A stretch of DNA of 64,000 nucleotides, taken from positions 1 through 64,000 of the forward strand of contig NZ_BSYJ01000007.1 in NCBI RefSeq assembly GCF_030270605.1, given 5' to 3'. Below are positions 18,102 to 27,700 of the stretch, one piece after another. The stretch's first letter is position 1, and the number at the start of each line of letters is the position of its first letter. The notes under the pieces were generated by a model. It worked only from the letters and a program-made list of their open reading frames with translations, was not told the origin of the DNA and did not search any database. Position numbers and translations under genes: made by a program. The stretch comes from Biformimicrobium ophioploci (lineage in GTDB: Bacteria > Pseudomonadota > Gammaproteobacteria > Pseudomonadales > Cellvibrionaceae).

Positions 18102-21100
18102 TTAATAGGCTGGCGCCAGCTCTTCCCAGGACAGGCGCCCTTCGCGGTCTTCCTTGCCCACATCAATATCATCGCACTTCACCTCACCGTTACTGCCCGG
18201 CGTGCAGCGCAGGTCACCAATAAAGCCGGATTCACCCGGCTGGCCGCCAGCGTCATCGCCGTCCGGATCGCCGACATAGTCGTACAGGATACCGGCGTAT
18301 CCCGCGTCGACTGCATTGATCTCACCGTCGTTGTTGGTATCAAACACGGCATCCTGGCCGGCCTTGCCGGTGCGGAAGTCGATACTCATCAGCCAGCCGG
18401 TACCGCTCGAGGCGCAGGGCTGCGGGTTCGGGATCACGGTACTGAAGAACAGCGTGTTGCGGCGCAGTGAAGGCGCGGTGATCACACGCTCACCGGCAAA
18501 GTCGCCACTACCCGCGTTCAGCCCGATTTTCCAGCCGGCTTGCGTGGCCCAATCCACATCGTCGCCGGTGATCTTGCGCAGGCCCCCGGACTCTGAAATG
18601 GTGCGCGTCTGTAGGTTCGTTGGGGTCGCGGTAGTGCCCCCGTCCACCGTGCCATTATCCCAAACGGCGTAGAAATTGCGTCCGGTATCATCAGACAGGT
18701 CGCCGGTGTTCAGGTACTGACCGGTACCGAACATCACCAGTACATTGGGCGCAGAGCCTCCAGCGACTTCAGTATTACGTGCCACCAGCGGCGCCGCAGT
18801 GATGGGCTCGCCCGCGTCCCTGAACAGCGGCTCACCGCCGGCCACGTCCCAGCCACTTGCGCTATTGCCGCTCATATCGAAGGCCCACATATTGCCGAGC
18901 AGGTCACCGGCATAGATGCGGTCTACCAGGAAATCACCGTCAGAGTCGATCAGCGCGGGCGAGGACAGGCCATTCTTGCGACCACTTCCATCGGGTCCTT
19001 CGCCGGTGGAAATAAACTTCCAGTCGCCCGCATCCCAGCTTCCATCCGCGCCCTCTTCGATAAACACCACGAACAGGCCGGCCACACCATTTTCACTGTT
19101 GTAACCATTGCCGAAGATGGCCGCCCACTGGCCGTCTGCCATCTTGGCAACCTGTGCCCGCGCATAGCTGTAGCCCAGGTTGGCACGATCGGTATCGTCG
19201 CCGCCATCAAACTCCCACAGCACCAGGTCATCGGCATCGGTTTCGGTAATCGAGGCGCCGTCGGTGATATCCAGCGCGAAGTAGCCGGCACCGCCACCCC
19301 TCAAGCCACCGATCAGTACAGTGCGCCAGTCTTGTTGGCTCCCACCATCGGGGTCAATGTAAACATCGGAGACCGAAGGCGTCAGGTCTACGTAGTACTC
19401 GTGGTCATACTCGGTTGAGGTATAGATGTGTGCGCCATCGTAACGCTGGCTGTTAAACACCTTGCCCGGCATATAGGCAAATTCTTCCTCACCGGTGTTG
19501 GCGTTGAACGCGTGCAGCAGGCCATCGTTGGCGCCCACATATACCATCGGCGTGCGGCTGTCCTGGTCGATCTTGTACTGCTCGTAGGAGTTGTTGCCAC
19601 CTCCAAAGCTCGTTGGCCAGCCCATTTCCGGCTTGCCGACATAGACCGGGGTAGAGTGCACGATATCTCCCAGCAGTTTGGTGGAGCCGCTGACACTGCT
19701 GGATGACGGGAACAGGCCGCGGGGGCGGAACCCATCCAGTGCGTCCTTGCTGGTATCTCCGCGCAGGTAGGCAATGCGGTCATCCCACTGGTCCACGTCG
19801 TCTGTCGCACCTGTAGACGCATTTACATAGAGGTCCTGCTCCTGAATCGAACTGCCGGCATCAGTCAGGGCACTGACGGTGAAAGGCACTCCGTCGCCAT
19901 CCTTGAAGGTAATGATTTCACGGCTGCTGGAGGTTTCGTTGGCCAGCTGCTCACCCGCCTCCCACAGGGTCGTGGTGATGGTGCGGCTAGTCGGGTCAAT
20001 GCGGCGTGCAAACAGCTCGCCACTCCAGTCCGCGGTATCGAACTTGGCCGAGTAAATGACAGAGCCGGTATCGAGGGAGGTGGAGTTAAAGGCAACCGAC
20101 GCCTGGGTACCCACCGAGTTGGTAATGGCCGCAATCGCCTCATTGAATGCCTTGTTCAGGTTTGCCGCATTGGAGGCGTAAATAAATTCACCGCCACCGG
20201 CCGCGCCAGCGTCTTTCATCAACTGGTTGTTGGCCAGTGCAGCATCCGCGAAACCTACCAGGTAAGTGGTGATGTTGTTCTTGACCGGCTCGTTGTCGTC
20301 GTCCTTCAGGTCCGGGCGAAGGTCGATGTCATAGAGCGCATTAACCACATCATCGAGGCTTTCATTATTATCACTTTCATCAACATCGCTGTCGTTATCG
20401 TAGTCGTCGAGCAGGTTGCTGATATCACCATCACTGGTCGGGATACCGTCCGTCAGGCCCACAATAAATGAGCGCTGGCAGTAATACTGAATGGCCTCAC
20501 TGCCTGCTACGGGCTCATCGGTCGCATCCGCGTAGGCTGGCTTCTTATTAAATATATTCTCGCCGTTGGCATTCTGCGGCGCAGTATCCGGGTACATGGT
20601 GAGCTGCTGCGGGTGCTTACCCTCGATATAGTAGCGCCCTAGCGACTCGAAGGATTCGGCCAGTGGCGTGGACCCACCTGCGGGAATACCATCAATCGTG
20701 GTCTGCAGGTTGGTGCGCGCAGTATTGATGCTTTCGAGACCTTCCAGCACCTGAGAGCCATCACCGGAATTAAACTGGGCTACACCAACGCGAATGTTAT
20801 TAAGCCCATCGATCAGTGTCGATGCGGCAGCCTTGGCGACGGTGGTGCGACGCTCAGTGCCCGGCTTCTGGGTTGCGCCCTGACCGAAGTTATCCGCCAG
20901 AAAGCCTGCGCTGTCGGAAAAATACCAGTTCAGGAAGTGCCCGGAATATTGCGCATTGCCCGCACCGTCCTGCCAGATTTTCCAGTCACCATTGGTACGG
21001 CCTGCATAGAGAACGGCGTTGTAGGTTTCGTCCTTGTCAAAACAGGACTGGCCGGCACTGGGAATAGCGCTCCAGGTATACTCATTCGCCTCATCATCAC

Positions 21101-21413
21101 TGCGCCAGAACCTGACCTGGCCACCGTTGGTTGCAGTGTTGCCGATTCTGATACGGATGGTTCCGCTATTCGCAATCGGGCTTGCGCAGGAATCCCAGGT
21201 GGTGTCCGTTGCCACATAATTATCCGGCTCCAGAATCTGGTTCATGGAGCCGGAGGAATCCAGCAGGATCATCAGGTTGGGCTCGGCCTTGCCTGTTGCC
21301 TGCAGAGGTACTTCAGAAAGCGTGAGAGGAGCGGCTGACACGCACACCGCTGACATATAAGAAAAGCCCGCCAGTCCGTGCAGGAGCGACTTCAGCTGAA
21401 ATTTTTTCTTCAT
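18102..21413 (-). CDS. pilY1: Pilus tip adhesin/assembly protein PilY1, cluster 1
   Basis: PilY1 sits at the pilus tip, primes assembly with the minor pilins and in P. aeruginosa takes part in surface sensing. This copy has about 1103 residues: a signal peptide, then a von Willebrand A domain with a full MIDAS start DSSGS (Asp52, Ser54, Ser56). The C-terminal half is a modified beta-propeller with the calcium loop DSDGDFLVD (18921-18947) followed by RIYAGDLLGNMWAFD. An RGD tripeptide lies at 19755-19763, at the place where P. aeruginosa PilY1 has its integrin-type RGD. Near the C-terminus a second Asp-rich loop (DTNNDGEINAVD) occurs. The ATG at 21413 follows GGGGA. It overlaps nothing and lies 19 bp after pilX. 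Confidence 0.92.
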   Translation of the reverse strand: MKKKFQLKSLLHGLAGFSYMSAVCVSAAPLTLSEVPLQATGKAEPNLMILLDSSGSMNQILEPDNYVATDTTWDSCASPIANSGTIRIRIGNTATNGGQVRFWRSDDEANEYTWSAIPSAGQSCFDKDETYNAVLYAGRTNGDWKIWQDGAGNAQYSGHFLNWYFSDSAGFLADNFGQGATQKPGTERRTTVAKAAASTLIDGLNNIRVGVAQFNSGDGSQVLEGLESINTARTNLQTTIDGIPAGGSTPLAESFESLGRYYIEGKHPQQLTMYPDTAPQNANGENIFNKKPAYADATDEPVAGSEAIQYYCQRSFIVGLTDGIPTSDGDISNLLDDYDNDSDVDESDNNESLDDVVNALYDIDLRPDLKDDDNEPVKNNITTYLVGFADAALANNQLMKDAGAAGGGEFIYASNAANLNKAFNEAIAAITNSVGTQASVAFNSTSLDTGSVIYSAKFDTADWSGELFARRIDPTSRTITTTLWEAGEQLANETSSSREIITFKDGDGVPFTVSALTDAGSSIQEQDLYVNASTGATDDVDQWDDRIAYLRGDTSKDALDGFRPRGLFPSSSSVSGSTKLLGDIVHSTPVYVGKPEMGWPTSFGGGNNSYEQYKIDQDSRTPMVYVGANDGLLHAFNANTGEEEFAYMPGKVFNSQRYDGAHIYTSTEYDHEYYVDLTPSVSDVYIDPDGGSQQDWRTVLIGGLRGGGAGYFALDITDGASITETDADDLVLWEFDGGDDTDRANLGYSYARAQVAKMADGQWAAIFGNGYNSENGVAGLFVVFIEEGADGSWDAGDWKFISTGEGPDGSGRKNGLSSPALIDSDGDFLVDRIYAGDLLGNMWAFDMSGNSASGWDVAGGEPLFRDAGEPITAAPLVARNTEVAGGSAPNVLVMFGTGQYLNTGDLSDDTGRNFYAVWDNGTVDGGTTATPTNLQTRTISESGGLRKITGDDVDWATQAGWKIGLNAGSGDFAGERVITAPSLRRNTLFFSTVIPNPQPCASSGTGWLMSIDFRTGKAGQDAVFDTNNDGEINAVDAGYAGILYDYVGDPDGDDAGGQPGESGFIGDLRCTPGSNGEVKCDDIDVGKEDREGRLSWEELAPAY

Positions 21414-21432
21414 TATTTTCCCCACTCTCGCG

Positions 21433-21969
21433 CTAGAAGCGCCGTCCATATCGGGTAATCAAAATTCGCTGTGTGGCATCGTTGATGCCATAGCCCATGG
21501 CGACAATACGAAACACCTTTATCTCACCACCACCGGTAGACTGGCCGTAGCCCATGATCGCAATGTCGTTGGCCGGGTCTTCCTTGTCCGCAATACCGGC
21601 AAGTTCGATAAAGAAACGCCCCTTGAGATTGCTGCCATCCGGGCCGAGCATCGGCACCTCTGCTTCCAGGGAGCGCGTGCCGGACCAGACATTGGATCCA
21701 TACAGGTCTTCCTCACCATCACCGAGGGCATAGAGGTGCCCGGTGGAATTGAAATCACCGGTAGTGGCAATGGAATCCACATAGCGTTCCGCTTCGACGG
21801 TCAGGGCTTCCGCCACTTCCAGCGCGACCTTGGCGTCGCGGGAGGCGTAGGTCATTTTCTCTTCCAGCAGCACCGTGCGCGCACTGGAAATACCGATCAT
21901 GGTCAATACGAGCAGGATTATCAGGCTGACCACCAACACGGCGCCGCGCTGGCTATGCAAATTCTGCAT
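21433..21969 (-). CDS. pilX: Minor pilin PilX, cluster 1
   Basis: This is a 178-residue PilX-type protein. The N-terminus QRGAVLVVSLIILLVLTMIGISSART is the hallmark: Gly-Ala at the processing site without the usual Glu5, as in PilX and GspK-like tip subunits. The VLLEEKMTYASRD stretch typical of PilX follows. The start codon overlaps the pilW stop codon in TGATG, so translation is coupled. It should be incorporated at the pilus tip with PilV, PilW and PilY1. Confidence 0.88.
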   Translation of the reverse strand: MQNLHSQRGAVLVVSLIILLVLTMIGISSARTVLLEEKMTYASRDAKVALEVAEALTVEAERYVDSIATTGDFNSTGHLYALGDGEEDLYGSNVWSGTRSLEAEVPMLGPDGSNLKGRFFIELAGIADKEDPANDIAIMGYGQSTGGGEIKVFRIVAMGYGINDATQRILITRYGRRF

Positions 21970-23003
21970 CAGATTTCCCCCCGGTTACGAACCTTGACTG
22001 CGGAGGTGTACACCTTGCGCAACTTGCCATCGGTATAGGTTGTGCTGGCACCATCCAGGTTGGTGATTGCCTGATCGGCAGCACTGACCCGATTGTCGCT
22101 GCTGGGCACCAGCTGGAACTTGAGCGCCAGTACCTGCTCCATCAGCGCCTTGTCATTCACCGCCGGCCCCCAGATATCCACCACATCGTCACCGTTACCA
22201 TCACGGCCATAGAGCAACTGGAAATCATCGATATTGGGCACCAGCTCGCGTGCCGTGCCGCCGTTCTCACTCATGTACAGCGACGGAGTACCCACAGGGC
22301 TGTTGGCGATGAAGAATTTGTGGTTGTAGGGCACCAGCACCTTGGCGTCAGCGCCATACTCGCGCTGCAGGGTCTTGGTGGCATTCTGTACCCAGTCGGT
22401 ATCATCCACGCCAGTATTGTGCACGATCGTTTTTTTGCCGGAGTCACCACCACCGCCGTTCTGCACATTGGTGACGGTAAACAGCTCGCCACTCTGGCAG
22501 TTGGTGATCAGCACAATCTGGCCCGGTACCACGTTGCAGCTTGGGGTTACGTGCAGCGCAGCCGCAGTGACGCTCGGCACCATGCGCCCGGTACCGCGAC
22601 AGGCATCGGTGGCACCACTCAGCTCCAGTACATCGGTGCCGTCGATCACGTTCATGCCGCCAATCGTCAGGCCACTGACATTGTCTTGACCGAGCACCCC
22701 GTCCGCACCGAAGTTGCCGTGTACCTCGGAGTCGTAATCTGAGTCGGCAGGGTCCAGATGGTTGCGAATACTGCTCTTGTCCGGGGCACAGCCCCAGTAA
22801 TCCGCCATACGCGCTTCGCGCGAGAGGAAGTCACTGGCAAAACGGCCGCTTTCCTGCAGGCGCGCGTAGGCGTTCTGCATGCGAGAAGAAGCGCTGTTGC
22901 CATCAAATACCTGCAGTACGCCGAGCAGCAGCAGCGAGCTGAGCAGCAGGCCCACCATCAGCTCGATAATAGAAAGGCCGCGCTGACTATTCAGTTTCTT
23001 CAT
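21969..23003 (-). CDS. pilW: Minor pilin PilW, cluster 1
   Basis: This is a 344-residue prepilin with leader and processing site QRG/LSIIELMVGLLLSSLLLLGVLQ, followed by the PilW signature LQESGRFASDFLSREARMADYWGC. It is the largest of the minor pilins and probably bridges the tip complex and PilY1. It ends in the 1-nt overlap with pilX and starts 2 bp after pilV. The paralogue in cluster 2 keeps the same signature and similar length (356 residues). Confidence 0.9.
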   Translation of the reverse strand: MKKLNSQRGLSIIELMVGLLLSSLLLLGVLQVFDGNSASSRMQNAYARLQESGRFASDFLSREARMADYWGCAPDKSSIRNHLDPADSDYDSEVHGNFGADGVLGQDNVSGLTIGGMNVIDGTDVLELSGATDACRGTGRMVPSVTAAALHVTPSCNVVPGQIVLITNCQSGELFTVTNVQNGGGGDSGKKTIVHNTGVDDTDWVQNATKTLQREYGADAKVLVPYNHKFFIANSPVGTPSLYMSENGGTARELVPNIDDFQLLYGRDGNGDDVVDIWGPAVNDKALMEQVLALKFQLVPSSDNRVSAADQAITNLDGASTTYTDGKLRKVYTSAVKVRNRGEI

Positions 23004-23005
23004 AT

Positions 23006-23476
23006 TTACAACTCCACCTGCATGGTAAATGCGGAATCATCGGTAGCTTCCGCACTGCGGCCCTGGGTATTCTGCTCTTTCCAGCCGACGCTGATAGTGG
23101 CAATAGCCCCGTCAACATCGACCGTACCCACGGCATCCGGCAGGTTCACATCGATCAGCTGGCCCCACTCGTACAGGTCCATATTGGCCAGCTCGGAGGC
23201 CGAACAGGTAGCGGTACAGCTCACAACAGACTCGGTACCATTCACACTCTTGTCGCTGTAGCCACCGAGTTCCACACCGTCCGGGTTCGCACGCATGCGC
23301 TCCACCAGGTCCTGGGCGGCAGACGCTGCCATAAAACGATGATGCGCATTGTTGCCATTCTTGAGGCTCAGCATCTGGGTAGCACCCAGACCAAGCAGGC
23401 CGATGGCCATCACCAGCACGGTAATCAGCACTTCAATCAGGGTGGCGCCGCGCTGCTGCTTAAAAGATTGAGTCAT
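23006..23476 (-). CDS. pilV: Minor pilin PilV, cluster 1
   Basis: This is a PilV-type prepilin of about 156 residues with QQRG/ATLIEVLITVLVMAIGLLGLGATQM and the following AASAAQDLVERMRANPDGV motif of this family. I use the ATG at 23476, which shares a base with the fimU stop codon (TGATG). A GTG one codon upstream is possible. It is part of fimU-pilV-pilW-pilX-pilY1-pilE. Confidence 0.88.
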   Translation of the reverse strand: MTQSFKQQRGATLIEVLITVLVMAIGLLGLGATQMLSLKNGNNAHHRFMAASAAQDLVERMRANPDGVELGGYSDKSVNGTESVVSCTATCSASELANMDLYEWGQLIDVNLPDAVGTVDVDGAIATISVGWKEQNTQGRSAEATDDSAFTMQVEL

Positions 23477-24006
23477 CACACGCTCTCCCCGCAGGTCACA
23501 CCGGTCTCCGTGCGCACCACGCCAGATGCAAGCAGGCTGATGGTGCGGCCGTAATCTCCGGAGCGGTCATCACAAATGTTCACGGTCAGGGTGTCCGCCA
23601 GGTTGGTCATGCCATTGGGGGCAACGGCAAAATCTACCGCACCGGCAGCGGCCCCGACCTTCGCAACGATCGTCATGCTGCTGTCGGCGATACGCATGAT
23701 GCGCAACTCTTCACCGGCCTGGTAGCTTCCGCTGGAATCGCCATCCATCCACAGCAGCAGCCCCTTGCTGGAGTCGTTGTCGACGCTGTTGACCTGGACC
23801 ACTCGCGCGCGTCGCACCGCCTCTGCGCGAGCGAATTGCAATGCCCCCACAACCTCATTGGTGGTAGCGGTAATGCGGTTGTTCTTGATCATGGTGGTGA
23901 AGGAGGGGACCGCGATGGCTGCGATCACACCCAGTACACCAATGGTCAGCATCAGCTCGATCAGGGTGAAGCCCCGCTGTTGCTGCCCGGGTGGCCGTCG
24001 GTACAT
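23476..24006 (-). CDS. fimU: Minor pilin FimU (GspH/FimT family), cluster 1
   Basis: This is the first gene of the cluster 1 operon. The 176-residue protein has QQRG/FTLIELMLTIGVLGVIAAIAVPSF and the GspH signature NNRITATTNEVVGALQFARAEAVRR. The C-terminal part (NICDDRSGDYGRTISLLASGVVR) matches FimU/FimT. AAGG lies 7 nt before the ATG. In P. aeruginosa FimU couples the tip complex to the pilin fibre. A candidate promoter and a possible AlgR-like site lie in the 222 bp upstream. Confidence 0.87.
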   Translation of the reverse strand: MYRRPPGQQQRGFTLIELMLTIGVLGVIAAIAVPSFTTMIKNNRITATTNEVVGALQFARAEAVRRARVVQVNSVDNDSSKGLLLWMDGDSSGSYQAGEELRIMRIADSSMTIVAKVGAAAGAVDFAVAPNGMTNLADTLTVNICDDRSGDYGRTISLLASGVVRTETGVTCGESV

Positions 24007-24061
24007 TTTTTAACCTTATTCTTGTGGCGCCGGCATCTTGCACCAGCGTTACGGAATTTGA

Positions 24062-24125
24062 GGCGTGTATATATACCACGGGCTGTCGTCAAAAAAAGCG
24101 GAAAGACGCACAAGGTGACAGACGG
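24062..24125 (-). promoter_or_regulatory. Candidate promoter and AlgR-like site of minor pilin cluster 1
   Basis: On the minus strand TTGACG is followed by a 15-bp spacer and TATACA inside a TATATATACA run, which is a suboptimal spacing. CCGTCTGTC (24125-24117) lies about 25 bp further upstream and differs by one base from CCGTTTGTC, an AlgR-type site. In P. aeruginosa AlgR directly activates the fimU operon. Both calls are by eye. Confidence 0.35.
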
Positions 24126-24171
24126 CAGCAATCAGCGGATTAGCGTGCCTGAAGAAAGGAAATAATGAGGA

Positions 24172-24197
24172 AAACGTTGCGGGCGAGCGCCCGCAAC
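24172..24197 (-). terminator. Terminator of minor pilin cluster 2
   Basis: GTTGCGGGC and GCCCGCAAC form a 9-bp stem with a 4-nt loop. On the minus strand it is followed by GTTTTCC. It lies about 32 bp after the pilE stop codon of cluster 2 and before the cluster 1 promoter, so the two operons are probably separate units. Confidence 0.7.
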
Positions 24198-24228
24198 TGA
24201 TTAAGATTTGACCGGTGGTGCAATTTTA

Positions 24229-24696
24229 CTAGCAGTGCTTGCGCCAGCAGTTTTCCGCCGCACTATCGACATCACCGCTATTGTCCCGGTCCCAGCCACG
24301 GGCGCCGGAGGAAGACAGGCGCAACAGGCCGTCGGACGCCTGCATGGTGCCGGAAATTGGCACCGCCTCCAGGGTAAAGGTACTGCCGTTGGCCTCGGTG
24401 ATAAAAATATTGTAAAGCTTGTTGGCGCTGTCCACCGGAGACTGCGCCGGGAAGATAGTCGGTGTCGCGCGACTGGTTATCGGCGCATTGTTTCCATCCG
24501 CCCCGATAAAAGTACCCTTCTCGGTAAAATGGCGCTGCATCGCCAGGGCGCAGTTCTGCAGGTCGCCCTGTGCCGCCGCCCGGTTACTCGCACGGGCCTG
24601 CGCCTGATAGCTGGGTAACGCAATCGATACCAGCACAGCGACAATCACCACCACAATCATCAGTTCGATCAGGGTAAAACCCCTTTGCTTTTTCAT
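24229..24696 (-). CDS. pilE: Minor pilin PilE, cluster 2
   Basis: This is a 155-residue prepilin with a short basic leader MKKQRG/FTLIELMIVVVIVAVLVSIALPSYQ. The globular part has CALAMQRHFTEKGTFIG and the C-terminus is NCWRKHC. It is the paralogue of the cluster 1 PilE, with the same FTE-G-(S/T)-(Y/F) motif and C-W-x3-C ending but many substitutions. It lies 58 bp after pilY1 of cluster 2 and is followed by a terminator. Confidence 0.85.
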   Translation of the reverse strand: MKKQRGFTLIELMIVVVIVAVLVSIALPSYQAQARASNRAAAQGDLQNCALAMQRHFTEKGTFIGADGNNAPITSRATPTIFPAQSPVDSANKLYNIFITEANGSTFTLEAVPISGTMQASDGLLRLSSSGARGWDRDNSGDVDSAAENCWRKHC

Positions 24697-24754
24697 TGTG
24701 CCTCCTGCACATGGAGGTTCGCGCTCCCTGCGAACCCGGTTTCAGGCGATATTC

Positions 24755-27700
24755 CTAATCAGGCCGCAGCTCGCGCCAGGCCAGGCGCCCTTCCCTGCTG
24801 GCAAACTGCACCTGGATCTCCCGGCTTTCCACACTTCCATCCGATGTCGGCGTAAACTGGCGATCGCCGATAAAACCGGACTTTGCGGGGATACCACTGG
24901 TCACTCTTACACCGACAAAACCAAGATCGCTTTCGTCAATCGTCCCGTCCCCGGTTCCATCGATAACTGGATAACTGTCGGGTGCGAGCCCGGTATTGAA
25001 ATCCACGGACATCAACCAGCCTTCGCCACCAGATGAACATTCATCCTCTTCAGGTATCGCAGTATTGAAAAACAAGATTCGCCGACGCAATGAGGGGTCG
25101 GTGACAACGCGCTCGCCTCCGGTCAAGTTGATCTTCCAGCCGAATTGCGTCGTCCAATCTACGAGCGTCTGATCGGATTTTTCTACGCTGCGTACCGGAC
25201 TGCCAGTAAGTCTGCGAAGAGCCAGGTCGTTACTGTCTAAATCTGCCCGCCCCGCATCCCAGACTGCATAAAATCCCCGAGCAGTGGTATCCACAATATC
25301 CTCTACCGTCAGATATTGGCCGGTGCCGAAAAGTACCAGTATGTTTGGCAAAGGTCCGTTCTGGGCTTCAAGATTGCGTGCCAGGATTGGCGCTGACGTG
25401 ATTGGTTCACCTCCAGTCTTGAACAGCGGGCTATTGCCATAGGCCAGATCCCAGTCCGAATCATTGGCAGAGGACACATCGAATGCCCACATATTGCCGA
25501 ACAGGTCCCCGGCATAGATTCGGTCCACATCGCCATCACCATCTAGGTCACCAAGGGCGGGTGAGCTGAGCCCGTTCAGGTTGCCGCTGTCACCCTCGTT
25601 GGTGCTGATCTTGACGAGATCTCCGGCTTCCCAGGTTCCGTCTTCTACACCCCTCTCGATGTAAAGAATATAGAGCGCGGCATCGCCCTTGGTGCTGTTA
25701 TAGCCATTGCCAAAGATAACCGCCCACTCGCCATTGTTCATCAACGCAACCCTGGCCCTACTGAAGGAGAAACCAAGTGAACTTGTGTCCCCTCCCAAGA
25801 GAGCAAGATCATCCTCTTCAGTGAATTCCCAAAGCACGATATCTGCGGGGTTATCCGTGCCGAAAGTCTCCGGACTGGTAATATCCAGCGCAAAGTAGCC
25901 CTTACCCCCGGCGCGATACCCGCCCACCAGCATGCTCATCCAGGCAGGCGTCACTCCGCCGGTTTTGTCGATATATACATCGGATATTGTCGGCGTCAGG
26001 TCCACATAGAAGTTGTGCGCATAATTTGGAAACGTCAGCGCATGCAGGCCTTCAAACTGCGTATCGCTATACAGCGCTTCTGGCACGTAGGCGATCACTT
26101 CCTCGCCATCAATTGCACTGAAGCCGTGCAACATGCCATCGTTCGCACCGACGTAAACCACCGGAAGCCGGCTCTCATTTACACCTGAAAAGAAACCGTA
26201 CGATTCATCAGCGACAGGAAAGGGCGCCTGGTTAGGCCAATCCATAGAAGGCTGGCCGACGTAAACTGGCGTGGAATGTACGATATCACCAAGTATCGAC
26301 TCTCTCTTGCGAAAGCCTTTCCCATTGGGCAGCTCATCAACGGTAGAGCCCCGCAGATAATTAATGCGCTGCGTGCTGAATCCGTCCGGCATCAATGGAT
26401 CAGCATCGTCAAAATTCAGATCATCCTCGGCACGCCCATCGGGAGAACCGGCTATTCCTGTAGGAGAAAATTCAACTCCCTTACCGTCATTCGAGGTAAG
26501 AACCACTCGATTTCTATAGGAGCCAACGGTAGGCTCTTCGCTACTTTTGTACCTGTCGTCAAGTTTCTCTCCCGCCTCCCAAATTGGCGTGGTATTTATG
26601 TAGCCATTTCGCGCGATCGAACGTGCAAATAACTTGCCTGTCCAGTCGCTACTATCAAACTCGGCCGAATACATGACCGCACCCGTTTCCAACGAAGTAG
26701 AGTTGAAAGCCACTGAGGAAGCGGTACTCACCCGATCACCGATTGACCCAATGGTGCTTTCTATGGCATTTGCCAACTGTGCGCCGTCCGGCACACGGAA
26801 TAAACCTCCACTACCGCCCTGTACCGCAGTAGCCTCCAGTAGGCTTTCTGCGCTCGAGCCTTCATCGGTAAAACCAACCACATAGATGCGGATGTTATTT
26901 CTTACATCCTCGCCTTCGCCGTTGCCCAGAACAGGGCGAAGATCGATATCGAACAGCGCAGCAGCTACATCATCGACACTGGTATTACCTGCGGGATCCT
27001 CCTCCGATTCAGTATCATTGTCATAGTCCGCTATCAGAGCGCTCACACCGGAGTCGTTTGTCGGCAGGCCGTCGGTCAAAGCCACAAGAAAATTTTGCTG
27101 GCAATATTTCTGTATCGCCTGGTTTGCGCTGGTGGGCCTGCTCGTCTCATCCGAATATGACGGTTCCAGCGCAAAAACCTCATCAGAGGATGCCGGAGTT
27201 GGAGACGATGTATCCGGATTCAGGGTCAACGTCCGAGTAGCACCACCTTCGATAAAATAGTTACCGATTGACTCGAGCGCTCCGCCGATTGGTGAGTTCC
27301 CCGAGGCGACAATACCTTCAACCGCTACCTTAAGATTGCTCCCACTGGTGGCCACATCAGAAAGCCCCTGAAGTATCCTCGCGCGGTCACTCGTACCGGC
27401 CTCATTAGTCGCCCCAACTGTCTCGGAATCTAACTTTGAAACACCAATACGGAAGTTATCCAGACTTGAAATCACAGAACTGGCCGCTTCCTTGGCAAGA
27501 TCTATTCGCCGGCTGGTGCCTTCTTTCTGCGTTGTACCTGCGCTGAAAACACCGGTCGTTTCGGAGAAATACCAGTTCAGAAAGTGGCCCGTATAAAATG
27601 CGTCGTAAAGGGAGGTTGTCGCGAGACCCTGATAGTCTGAAAAATCCGTAAAGAGCACCGCAGTGTACAATTGATCGGCAATAAAGCACTTGCTGCCGGT

